Of a stretch of DNA of 64,000 nucleotides, positions 44,240 to 54,362 are shown in pieces. The DNA is taken from NCBI RefSeq assembly GCF_003086295.3, contig NC_092046.1:103891363-103955362 (forward strand), given 5' to 3'. A model generated the notes under the pieces. The model saw only the letters and a list, made by a program, of their open reading frames with translations, had not been told where the DNA came from and ran no database searches. This stretch comes from Arachis hypogaea. Lineage: Eukaryota > Streptophyta > Magnoliopsida > Fabales > Fabaceae. The position numbers and the translations under genes were made by a program. Position 1 is the first letter of the stretch. Each line of letters starts with the position of its first letter.

Positions 44240-45890
44240 TGATGAGCGGATAATTTATACGCTTTTTGGCATTGTTTTTACATAGTTTTCAGTATAATTT
44301 AGTTAGTTTTTAGTATATTTTTACTAGTTTTTAAATAAAAATCACATTTTTGGACTTTACTATGAGTTTGTGTGTTTTTCTGTGATTTCAGGTAATTTCT
44401 GGCTGAAATTGAGGGACTTGAGCAAAAATCAGATTCAGAGGTTGAAGAAGGACTGCAGATGCTGTTGGATTTTGACCTCCCTGCACTCAAAGAGGATTTT
44501 ATGGAGCTACAGAACTCCAAATGGCGCGCTCTTAATTGCGTTGAAAAGTAGACATCCAGGGCTTTCCAGCAATATATAATCGTTCATACCTTGCCCAAGT
44601 TTAAACAACGCAAACTGGCGTTCAACGCCAATTCCATGCTGCATTCTGGAGTTAAACACCAGAAACAGGTTGCAAAGTGGAGTTAAATGCCAGAAACAGG
44701 TTACAAACTGGCGTTCAACTCCAAGAGAAGCCTCTACACGTGTAAAGCTCAATGCTCAGCCCAAGCACACACCAAGTGGGCCCCAGAAGTGGATTTCTAC
44801 ATCATTTACTCATTTTTGTAAACCCTAGTAACTAGTTCAGCATAAATAGGACTTTTTACTATTGTATTTACATCTTTTTTATTATCTTTTGATCTTTATA
44901 TCACGTTTGGGGGCTGGCCATTCGGCCATGCCTGAACCTTCATCACTTATGTATTTTCAACGGTAGATTTTCTACACACCATAGATTAAGGTGTGGAGCT
45001 CTGCTGTTCCTCATGAATTAATTCAGAGTACTATCGTTTTTCTATTCAATTCAAGCTTATTCTGATTCTAAGATATTCATTCGCACCTCAATATGAATGT
45101 GATGATCGTGACAGTCATCATCATTCCCAACCTATGAACGCGTGCCTGACAACCACTTCCGTTCTACCTTAGATTGAATGAGTATCTCTGGGATTCCTTA
45201 ATCAGAATCCTCGTGGTATAAGTTAGAATCCATGGACGGCCATTCTTGAGATCCAGAAAGTCTAAACCTTGTCTATGGTATTCCGAGTAGGATCTGGGAA
45301 GGGATGGCTGTGACGAGCTTCAAACTCGCGAGTGCTGGGCGTACTGACAGACGCAAAAGGATCAATGGATCCTATTCCAGTATGATCGAGAACCGACAGA
45401 TGATTAGCCATGCAGTGACAACGCATTGGACCATTTTCACTGAGAGGACAGGATGCAGCCATTGACAACGGTGATGCCTAACATACAACTTGCCATAGAA
45501 AGGAGTATGAATGATTGGATGAAGACAATAGGAAAGCAGAGATTCAGGAGGAATGAACGCATCTCTATACGCTTATCTGAAATTCTCACCAATGAATTAC
45601 ATAAGTATCTCTATCTTTAATTTATGTTTTATTTATATTTTAATTATCAATTCAGTATAACCATTTGAATCCGCCTGACTGAGACTTACAAGGTGACCAT
45701 AGCTTGCTTCAAGCCGACAATCTCCGTGGGATTGACCCTTACTCACGTAAGGTTTATTACTTGGATGACCCAGTGCACTTGCTGGTTAGTTGTGCGAAGT
45801 TGTGACAAAGAACTAAGATTATGAACATGCGTATTGAGTTTTTTTAGCGCCATTATCAAGGAATGGAACCGTCACGATTTCCGCGCACCA
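44240..45890 (+). repeat. A2 5' LTR
   Basis: Starts TGATGAGCGG and ends CCGCGCACCA. The word array (about 44617-44725) uses CTGGCGTTCAACGCCA. The TATA box is degraded to CATAAATA (44841-44848). Stem-loop CCTTAC/GTAAGG at 45737-45752. It has a single copy of the segment duplicated in A-ii. Confidence 0.9.
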
Positions 45891-45896
45891 AGTTTT

Positions 45897-45914
45897 TGGC
45901 GCCGTTGCCGGGGA
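45897..45914 (+). other. PBS of A2
   Basis: TGGCGCCGTTGCCGGGGA, exact tRNA-Asp complement, six bases after the LTR. A decayed look-alike (TTAGCGCCATTATCAAGGA) lies near 45845 inside the LTR. Confidence 0.9.
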
Positions 45915-46124
45915 TTGTTCGAGTTTGGACAATTGAAGGTTCATCTTGTTGCTCAGATTAGGTAACTTTATTTTAATTTTAACCTTTTTGTTTTTATTAT
46001 TCTTTTGATCGAAAATTTCAAAAAAAAATTTAAAATAAATATTTTCGAAAAAAAATTTAAATCATGTTCTTCAGAATTTTTAAGAATGAATTCTAGAGCT
46101 TCAAGAGATATGTTGAATCCTGGC

Positions 46125-46309
46125 TGGCTGTAAGCCATGTCTAATCTTTTGGACCGATGTTTCACTTATCCTCAAGAGAAGAGCTTCTTTGTCTTTCTTA
46201 GCAAATTAGCTATTGAATGTAATGTTCTGCTGAAGCTTGGCTAGCCATTGGCCATGTCTAGTGTTTTGGACCGGAGCCTTCACTGAAAGCTTGGCTGGCT
46301 AGTAAGCCA
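46125..46309 (+). other. Triple stem-loop in A2 leader
   Basis: TGGCT-GTA-AGCCA (46125-46137), TAGCC-ATT-GGCCA with one mismatch (46242-46254), TGGCT-AGTA-AGCCA (46296-46309), each followed by TGTCTA. It matches A1 1849-2030 in order and spacing. Confidence 0.6.
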
Positions 46310-47746
46310 TGTCTAATTCCTGGACTGGAGCTTTAGACTAAACATTGTAAGAAATCCTTATTTTTCCTTTTCCAATTAATTTTCAAAAATCCAAAAAAAT
46401 TATAAAATCATAAAATCAAAAATATTTTTGTGTTGCTTGTTTGAGTCTTGAGTCAATTTTTAAGTTTGGTGTCAATTGCATGTTTAAAAATTTGTGCATT
46501 TTTCGAAAACTCATGCATGTGTTCTTCATGATCTTCAAGTTGTTCTTGACAAGTCTTCTTGCTTGATCTTCATATTTTCTTGTTTTGTGTCTTTTCTTGT
46601 TTTTCATATGCATTCTTGAATTATTAGTGTCTAGAGAATAAAAATTTCTAAGTTCGGTGTCTTGCATGTTTTTCTTTTCTTAAAAATTTTCAAAAATAAG
46701 TTCTTGGTGTTCATCTTGACATTCAAAGTGTTCTTGGTGTTCATCTTGACATTCATAGTGTTCTTGCATGCATTACGTGTTTTGATCCAAAATTTTCATG
46801 CATTGAGTCTTTTTGATGTTTTTCTCTCTCATCATTAAAATTCAAAAATAAAAAAAATATCTTTCCCTTATTTCACTCATAATTTTCGAAGATTTGATTT
46901 GATTTAGTCAAAAATTTTTAAAATTTAGTTATTTCTTATGAGTCAAATCAAATTTTCAATTTAAAAATCTTATCTTTTTCAAATCTTTTTCAAAAATCAA
47001 ATCTTTTTCATTTTTCTTTCATAATTTTCGAAAGTTTCAAATTGATTTTCAAAAATCTTTTTCTCATTTTGTTTCATAATTTCAAATATTTACTAACAAT
47101 TAATGTGATTGATTCAAAAATTTTAAGTTTGTTACTTGACTAGTAAGAAAGGTTTAATCTTTAAACTCTAGAATCACATCTTTTTAGTTTCTTGTTAGTC
47201 AAGTAATCAACTCTTTTTCAAATCTTTTTCAAATTAAGTTTCAATCATATCTTTTTCAAAATTAATTTCAAAATCTTTTCTAACTTCTTATCTTTTCAAA
47301 ATTAATTTTCAAATCCTTTTTTAGTAATCCTATCTTTTTGTTTCATTCATATCTTTTTCAAAACTACCTAACTAATTCTCTTTCTCTAATTTTCAAAAAT
47401 CACCTTTCTCTTTTTCAAAATTCCTTTTTAATTAATTAATTGTTTTAAATTTAATTTAATTTCATTTTTCTTTTTCATTTTCGAATTTTAATTTTAATTT
47501 TAAATTAAAAACAAAAATATTTTTCTTTTCTTCTCAATTATTTTCGAAAATTATTCTCTCCCCCTCATCTCTTTCTAATTATTTTATTTATCTACTAACA
47601 CTCCTCTTCATCCAAGAATTCGAACCTATTCCTCACCCTTGTGTTTGGATTCTCCTTCTTCTATTCATATCTTCTTCTACTCACATAAAGGAATCTCTAT
47701 ACTGTGACATAGAGGATTCCATATTTTCTGTTCTCTTCTTTTTCAT
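46310..47746 (+). other. A2 leader, non-coding
   Basis: AT- and CT-rich sequence without a gene. It holds AAGTTTGGTGTC near 46461, a near copy near 46649, and many AATCTTTTTCAAA repeats. The last 60 bp before gag match A1. Confidence 0.6.
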
Positions 47747-50077
47747 ATGAGCAGGAACAAGGACAAAAACATTCTTGTTGAAGCTGATCCTGAACCTGAA
47801 AGAACTCTAAAGAGGAAGCTAAGGGAAGCTAAAGCACAACTCTCTAGAGAAAATCTGACAGAAATTTTCGAAAAAGAAGGAGACATGGCCGAAAATAACA
47901 ACAATGCAAGGAAGATGCTTGGTGACTTTACTGCACCTAATTCCAATTTACATGGAAGAAGCATCTCAATCCCTGCCATTGGAGCAAACAATTTTGAGCT
48001 TAAACCTCAATTAGTTTCTCTGATGCAACAGAACTGCAAGTTTCATGGACTTCCATCAGAAGATCCCTTTCAGTTCTTAACTGAATTCTTGCAGATCTGT
48101 GATACTGTTAAGACTAATGGGGTTGATCCTGAGGTCTACAGGCTTTTGCTTTTCCCGTTTCCTGTAAGAGACAGAGCTAGAATATGGTTGGACTCTCAAC
48201 CTAAAGATAGCCTGAACTCTTTGGATAAGCTGGTCACGGCTTTCTTAGCCAAGTTCTTTCCTCCTCAAAAGCTTAGTAAGCTTAGAGCGGATGTTCAAAC
48301 CTTCAAACAAAAACAGTGTGAATCCCTCTATGAAGCTTGGGAGAGATACAAGGAACTGACCAAAAAGTGTCCTTCTGACATACTTTCAGAATGGACCATC
48401 CTGGATATATTCTATGATGGTCTGTCTGAATTATCTAAAATGTCATTGGACCATTCTGCAGGTGGATCCATTCACCTAAAGAAAACACTTGCAGAAGCTC
48501 AGGAACTCATTGACATGGTTGCAAATAACCAGTTCATGTATACTTCTGAAAGGAATCCTGTGAATAACGGGACGCCTCAAAAGAAGGGAGTTCTTGAAAT
48601 TGATACTCTGAATGCCATATTGGCTGAGAACAAAATATTGACTCAGCAAGTCAATATAATTTCTCAGAGTCTGAATGGATTGAAGGAATCATCCAACAGT
48701 ACTAAAGAGGCATCTTTTGAAGAAGAAGCTTATGATCCTGAGAACCCTGCAATAGCAGAGGTGAATTACATGGGTGAATCCTATGGAAACACCTATAATC
48801 CCTCATGGAGAAATCATCCAAATTTCTCATGGAAAGATCAACAAAAGCCTCAACAAGGCATTAATAATGGTGGAAGAAACAGGTTTAGCAATAGCAAGCC
48901 TTTTCCATCATCCACTCAGCAACAGACAGAGAATTCTGAGCAGAATCCATCTAGCTTAGAAAACATAGTCTCTGATCTATCTAAAGCCACTGTAAGTTTC
49001 ATGAATGAAATAAGGTCCTCCATTAGGAATTTAGAGGCACAAGTGGGCCAACTGAGTAAAAGAGTCACTGAAACTCCTCCTAGTACTCTCCCAAGCAATA
49101 CAGAAGAAAATCCAAAGAGAGAGTGCAAGGCCATTGATTTAACCATCATGGCCGAACCTACAAGGGAGGGGGAGGACGTGAATCCTAGTGAGGAAGACCT
49201 CCTGGGATGTCCAGTGACCAATAAGGAGTTTTCCTTTTAGGAACCAAAGGAATTTGAGGCTCAATTAGAGACCATAGAGATTCCATTGAACCTCCTTCTG
49301 CCCTTCATGAGCTCTGACGAGTATTCTTCCTCTGAAGAGGATGAAGAAATTACTGAAGAGCAAGTTGCTAAGTACTTTGGTGCAATCATGAAGCTGAATG
49401 CCAAATTATTTGGTAATGAGACTTGGGAAGATGACCCTCCCTTGCTCACCAATGAACTAAATGCATTGGATAGGCAGAAATTACCTCAAAAGAAACAGGA
49501 TCCTGGCAAATTCTTAATACCCTGTACCATAGGCACCATGACCTTTGAGAAGGCTCTGTGTGACCTGGGGTCAGGAATAAACTTAATTCCACTCTCTGTA
49601 ATGGAGAAACTTGGGATCTTTGAGGTGCAAGCTGCCAGAATCTCATTAGAGATGGTAGATAACTCAAGAAAATAGGCTTATGGACAAGTAGAGGACGTGT
49701 TAGTAAAGGTTGAAGGCCTTTACATCCCTGCTGATTTCATAATCCTAGACACTAGGAAGGAAGAGGATGAATCCATCATCCTTGGAAGACCCTTCCTAGC
49801 CACAGCAAGAGCTGTGATTGATGTGGACAGAAGAGAGTTGGTCCTTCAACTGAATGAGGACAACCTTGTGTTTAAGACTCAAGGATCTCCTTCTGTAACT
49901 ATGGAGAGGAAGCATGAAAAGCTTCTCTCACTGCAGAGTCAACTAAAGCCCCTACAGTCAAACTCTAAGTTTGGTGTTGGGAGGCCACAACCAAACTCTA
50001 AGTTTGGTGTTGAACCCCCACATTCAAACTCTAAGTTTGGTGTTGGGAGGTTCCAACCTTGCTCTGATTATCTGTGA
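47747..50077 (+). pseudogene. A2 gag-protease, single frame with two TAG codons
   Basis: A 777-codon frame from ATG 47747 to TGA 50075, broken only by TAG at 49238 (GAG in A1) and 49673 (CAG in A1). Order: a basic/acidic N-terminus, capsid-type domain (RARIWLDSQP, AFLAKFFPPQKL, ESLYEAWERYKEL), MVANNQFMYTSERNP, an Asn/Gln-rich stretch, a coiled coil (IRNLEAQVGQLSKRV), then the protease with CDLGSG (Asp 49562-49564) and ESIILGRPFLATARAVIDV. No zinc knuckle. Three SKFGV repeats end it. It is the best-preserved family A coding copy here. Confidence 0.9.
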
Positions 50078-50095
50078 GGCTCCATGAGAGCTCAC

Positions 50096-50142
50096 TGTCA
50101 AGCTATTGACATTAAAGAAGTGCTTGTTGGGAGGCAACCCAA
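50096..50142 (+). other. Two-hairpin module, A2
   Basis: Hairpin I is TGTCA-AGCTAT-TGACA (50096-50111). After a 14-nt spacer, hairpin II is TTGGG-AGGCAA-CCCAA (50127-50142 including the closing bases). It starts 18 nt after the stop codon. Confidence 0.7.
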
Positions 50143-50285
50143 TGTTATTTAATCATATCTATTTTATTTTTTTTGTTATTCCGTGTTTTATTAGGTTGAT
50201 GATCATGTGAAGTCACAAAAACTATTGCAAAATCAAAAACAGAATGAAAAACAGCATTGAAAATAGCACACCTTGGAGGAGAGCA

Positions 50286-50465
50286 GTCTGGCGTTTAAAC
50301 GCCAGAAACAAGCATCTGTCTGGCGTTTAACGCCAAAAAAAGGCACCAAGCTGGCGTTTAACGCCAGAAACAAGCATCTGCCTGGCGTTAAACGCCAGAA
50401 ACAAGCTACATTTGGGCGTTTAACGCCAGAAACAGGCTGCAGTCTGGCATTAAACGCCAGGATTG
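50286..50465. repeat. Palindromic word array, A2 3' internal
   Basis: Six or seven words such as TGGCGTTTAAACGCCAG and TGGCGTTTAACGCCA, spaced about 30 bp by AAACAAGCATCTG-like linkers. Less decayed than A1 5991-6160. Confidence 0.75.
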
Positions 50466-50529
50466 CACAGCAAGGGCGTTTTACACACCTAATTGGAGCA
50501 GGGATGTTAAGTCCTTGACCCCACAGGAT

Positions 50530-50730
50530 CCCCATATCTTTTTCTCTCCTCTTCACACCTTTTCATAACTCTCTTCCACAAATATCCTTTACCAATCACC
50601 TCCATTACTCCTCCAAAACCATCATACAACCCACCTACACCCACCCACTCAAATTCAAACCATTCACACACCTACATCTTCTCCATCTCTTCTTCTTCTC
50701 ATCCTTTCTTTCTTTTTTTGCTCGAGGACG
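50530..50730 (+). other. Pyrimidine-rich tract, A2
   Basis: C/T-rich, ending TTTGCTCGAGGACGAAC. It holds the unoccupied version of the solo-LTR target (CAAAC at 50733). Confidence 0.5.
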
Positions 50731-50792
50731 AACAAACATTTTAAGTTTGGTGTGGAAAAAGCATTGCTTTTTTTGTTTTTCCATAACCACTA

Positions 50793-51035
50793 ATGCCCCA
50801 AGGGATGCACTTTCCTCCACAAAACTATTGGGAGCAAATCAACACTTCCCTAGGAGAATTAAGTTCCAATATGGGACAACTAAGGATAGAGCACCAAGAG
50901 CATTCCATCATCCTCCATGAAATTAGAGAAGATCAAAGAGCTATGAGGGAGGAGCAACAAAGGCAAGGAAGAGACATAAAGGAGCTTAAAAGCACCATTG
51001 GTTCTTCAAGAAGAGGAAGACGCCACCCTCACTAA
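50793..51035 (+). CDS. A2 shortened third ORF, coiled-coil remnant
   Basis: An open 80-codon frame, the C-terminal tail of the A1 third ORF placed directly behind the third-ORF start ATG. Relative to A1, the 914 bp from ATG 8322 to ATG 9236 are missing, with the ATG shared at the junction. The product begins MPQGMHFPP and is mostly a predicted-looking coiled coil (INTSLGELSSNMGQLR, then REDQRAMREEQQRQGR), ending in an Arg/His-rich tail. Whether it is translated is unknown. Confidence 0.5.
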   Translation: MPQGMHFPPQNYWEQINTSLGELSSNMGQLRIEHQEHSIILHEIREDQRAMREEQQRQGRDIKELKSTIGSSRRGRRHPH

Positions 51036-51131
51036 GGTGGACTCATTCCTTAATCTCCTTGTCTATTTATTTTACTGTTTTTCGATTTTGAGCTTTATGT
51101 TTTATTTATGTTTGTGTCTTTACTATATGAT

Positions 51132-52742
51132 TGATGAGCGGATAATTTATACACTTTTTGGCATTGTTTTTAGTATGTTTTTAGTAGAATCTAGTTACTT
51201 TTAGGGATGTTTTCATTAGTTTTTATGTTAAATTCACATTTCTGGACTTTACTATGAGTTTGTGTGTTTTTCTATGATTTCAGGTATTTTCTGGCTGAAA
51301 TTGAGGGACTTGAGCAAAAATCAGATTCAGAGGTTGAAGAAGGACTGTTGATGCTGTTGGATTCTGACCTCCCTGCACTCAAAGAAGATTTTCTGGAGCT
51401 ACAAAACTCAAAATGGCGCGCTTCCAAATGCGTTGGAAAGTAGACATCCAGGGCTTTCCAGCAATATATAATAGTCTATACTTTGACCGGGTTTAGACGT
51501 CGTAAAAGGGCGTTGAACGCCAGTTCTACGCTGCTGTCAGGAGTTAAACGCCAGAAACACGTCACAAGCCAGAGTTGAACGCCAGAAATACGTTACAAAC
51601 TGGCGTTCAACTCCAAGATTGACCTCTACACGTGTAACATTCAAGCTCAGCCCAAGCACAAACCAAGTGGGCCCCGGAAGTGGATTTATGCATCAATTAC
51701 TTACTTCTGTAAACCCTAGTAACTAGTTTAGTATAAATAGGACTTTTTACTATTGTATTAGACATCTTTTGATCATTTTTAGATCTCTAGACCTCCATGG
51801 GAGGCTGGCCACTCGGCCATGCTTACCCTATGTTCACTTATGTATTTTTCAACGGTAGAGTTTCTACACTCCATAGATTAAGGTGTGAAGCTCTGCTGTT
51901 CCTCATGAATTAATGCAAAGTACTACTGTTTTTCTATTCAATTCAACTTATTCCGCTTCTAAGATATTCATTCGCACTTCAACATGAATGTGATGAACGT
52001 GACAATCATTATCATTCCCTATGAACGCGTGCCTGACAACCACTTCCGTTCTACCTTCGATTGAATGATTATCTCTTGGATCTCTTAATCAGAATCTTCG
52101 TGGTATAAGCTAGATTGATGGCGGCATTCATGAGAATCCGGAAAGTCTAAACCTTGTCTGTTGTATTCCGAGTAGGATTCTGGGATTGAATGACTTTGAC
52201 GAACTTCAAACTCGTGAGTGCTGGGCGTAGTGACAGACGCAAAAGGAGGGTGAATCCTATTCCAGTATGATCGAGAACCTCAGATGATTAGTGGTGCTGT
52301 GACAGAGCATTTGGACCATTTTCACAAGAGGATAGGATGCAGCCATTGACCACGGTGATGCCTCTAGACGATTAGCCATGCAGTGACAGCGCATCGGACC
52401 ATTTTCCAGAGAGGATGAAAAGTAGCCATTGACAATGGTGATGTCCTTACATAAAGCCAGCCATGGAAAGGAGTAGGATTGATTGGATGAAGATAGCAGG
52501 AAAGCAGAAGTTCAGAGGGACGAAAGCATCTCTATACCTTTATCTGAAATTCTCACCAATGATATACATAAGTATTTCTATCTTTATTCTCTGTTTATTT
52601 ATTTATTTTCGAAAACTCCATAACTATTTGATATCCGCCTGACTGAGATTTACAAGGTGACCATAGCTTGCTTCAAGCCGACAATCTCCGTGGGATCGAC
52701 CCTTACTCACGTAAGGTTTATTACTTGGACGACCCAGTGCAC
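51132..52742 (+). repeat. LTR of family A-ii, truncated by element C
   Basis: Starts TGATGAGCGG after ATGAT (likely target duplication). It matches the solo LTR at 6544-8262 rather than A2's own 5' LTR, including the first ~130 bp and the ~82-bp tandem duplication (52283-52445). So it is a separate insertion, not A2's 3' LTR. TATA box 51732-51739; stem-loop 52701-52716. Cut by element C after CCCAGTGCAC. Solo or full element cannot be told. Confidence 0.83.
51732..51739 (+). promoter_or_regulatory. TATA box of A-ii LTR
   Basis: TATAAATA followed by GGACTTTTTAC. Confidence 0.6.
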
Positions 52743-53045
52743 TGATAAACCCATATTTCATGAGTTCTTTTGTGCTTAATTAGAGTGATTTATTCAACTC
52801 TTCACCTACTTATTCACATTAATTGCATGGTTTTACTTTCCCTTCCTAATTATGTCATGTTGTGAAAAACATGTTTCCTAAGCTTTAAAAATTAATTATT
52901 TTAATTACCTTTATTTCCATTCGATGCCGTGATTAGTGTGTTGAGTAGTTTAAGATTTTCTAAGGCAGAATGACTTAAAGGATGAAAAAGGGAACATACT
53001 AAAATGGAAGGAGAAAGCAAAACGGAGCTTTAAAGAAACTGGTAT

Positions 53046-53235
53046 CCACACGATCGCATGGATGACGCGATCGCGTGCCAAGCACGAATCAGCAGCCACA
53101 CGGCTGCATGACTGACGCGACCGTGCGCCTTAAGCAGAACGCATATGACGCGGTCGCATGACTGACGCGACCGCGTGGCAAGGAAAAGCTCCGAAGGACG
53201 CGACCTCGTGACCCACGCGGACGCATGACAGAGGC
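53046..53235. repeat. Palindromic word array in C LTR
   Basis: Words on ACGCGATCGCGT and GACGCGACCGCGTG, for example 53064-53078 and 53166-53180. It sits about 90 bp upstream of the TATA box. The same words recur at 56143-56620. Confidence 0.75.
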
Positions 53236-53324
53236 CACGCACTAGAAATTACAGAATACGCCCCCAACGAGTTCTGAGGCCCTTTTTGGCCCAAATCCAA
53301 GTCCAGACATCATAGACCAGAGGT

Positions 53325-53330
53325 TATAAA
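53325..53330 (+). promoter_or_regulatory. TATA box of C LTR
   Basis: TATAAA in GAGGTTATAAAGTGTGG. B LTRs have a degraded counterpart (GACTAAAGC). Confidence 0.5.
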
Positions 53331-54249
53331 GTGTGGGAATGCTTCCATTCAAAGAGAGCTCGCATTTTTTTACCTTTCAATGATTTAGATTTAGTTGAGA
53401 GGGAGATCTCCTCTCTCTCTTTTAGGATTTAGGATTTCTTCTTGTTTTAAGAGTAACTCTGGATCCCAGGTTTAATGTTCTTTTATTTTAGTTTTACTTT
53501 TTTTTATTTATTCCAACATTTGAATTGATTATTATAATTTATGAATTATTCCATGTTACATATTTCTATTTGAATTAATGATAATTTGAGGTATTTTCAG
53601 TTTATGATTGTTTTCTTTGATTTAAGTGAACATTGCTTCTCATCTAAGGACCTTGTTATCATTCCAGCAATTTTACTTTTCCCCTTTTGGTTCTGGTTAA
53701 GAATTTAGTAACTCAACAGTTATTAAACTCAACATAATTGATAATCGTTATCTTGCTAATTGAGCTGAACTTAAATAATCCCAACCTTTTCTGAGGAAAT
53801 AATTAGGATTCGAAAGTCAATTTAATTAGTCCCTTGACTTTCCTTTGCCCTGGTGAAGGTTGACCAAGTGGAGTTTAGATTCAACTTTCATTATTGTTGA
53901 GAGAGATAACTAAGTTGGACCTCTAATTTCCCTACCTTGCTAAAAGTTGCTTTACAGTCATTATTTATTCTTAATTGCCATTTAATTCACTCGTCATTTA
54001 AATTACTTGCTTCTCACCTTCTAAACCCCGATTACAACCTTTATAGCCAATAATAAGAACATACTTCCTCGCAGTTCCTTGAGAAGACGACCCGAGGTTT
54101 GAATACTCGGTTAACAATTTTTAAAGGGGTTTGTTACTTGTGACACCCAACACGTTTGTATGAAAGGACTTTTGAAGGTTTAGAAACTATACTTGCAACG
54201 AGGATTTATCCGCAATTTTCTAGACCACGCAAAAGTTCTCTCATCAAAA

Positions 54250-54267
54250 TGGCGCCGTTGCCGGGGA
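54250..54267 (+). other. PBS of C
   Basis: TGGCGCCGTTGCCGGGGA, exact tRNA-Asp complement. Confidence 0.9.
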
Positions 54268-54362
54268 ACTGCTAATGTGTGCCTTATTATTGGTTACTGT
54301 AAATATTTTTCTTTTGCTTGTTTATTTATTTTTGTTTTCCCTTTTTATCCTTATTTGCTACT

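Larger units (their letters stand above)
44240..51131 (+). mobile_element. Element A2, non-autonomous gypsy, interrupted at its 3' side
   Basis: Family A element inserted in the B gag fragment; the left target is CTTAC (44235-44239). It has 5' LTR, PBS, triple stem-loop, near-open gag-protease, two-hairpin module, word array, pyrimidine tract and a shortened third ORF. Its 3' end is not seen: an A-ii LTR enters at 51132, where the sequence matches A1 up to about 9572. No RT or integrase. Confidence 0.85.
52743..54246 (+). repeat. C 5' LTR
   Basis: Starts TGATAAACCCATATTTCATG and ends CTCTCATCA, four bases before the PBS TGG. Word array at 53046-53235, TATAAA at 53325-53330, stem-loop CCGAG/CTCGG at 54092-54110. 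The first 130 bp align with the B LTR at reduced identity. Confidence 0.88.

Noticed and set aside
45841..45865. A second primer binding site just upstream of the A2 PBS
   Set aside because: It is degenerate, lies inside the LTR before the CACCA end, and the exact site follows at 45897.
50793..51131. The LTR at 51132 as the 3' LTR of A2
   Set aside because: It differs in subfamily from A2's 5' LTR, carries an extra duplication, and has no polypurine tract before it.
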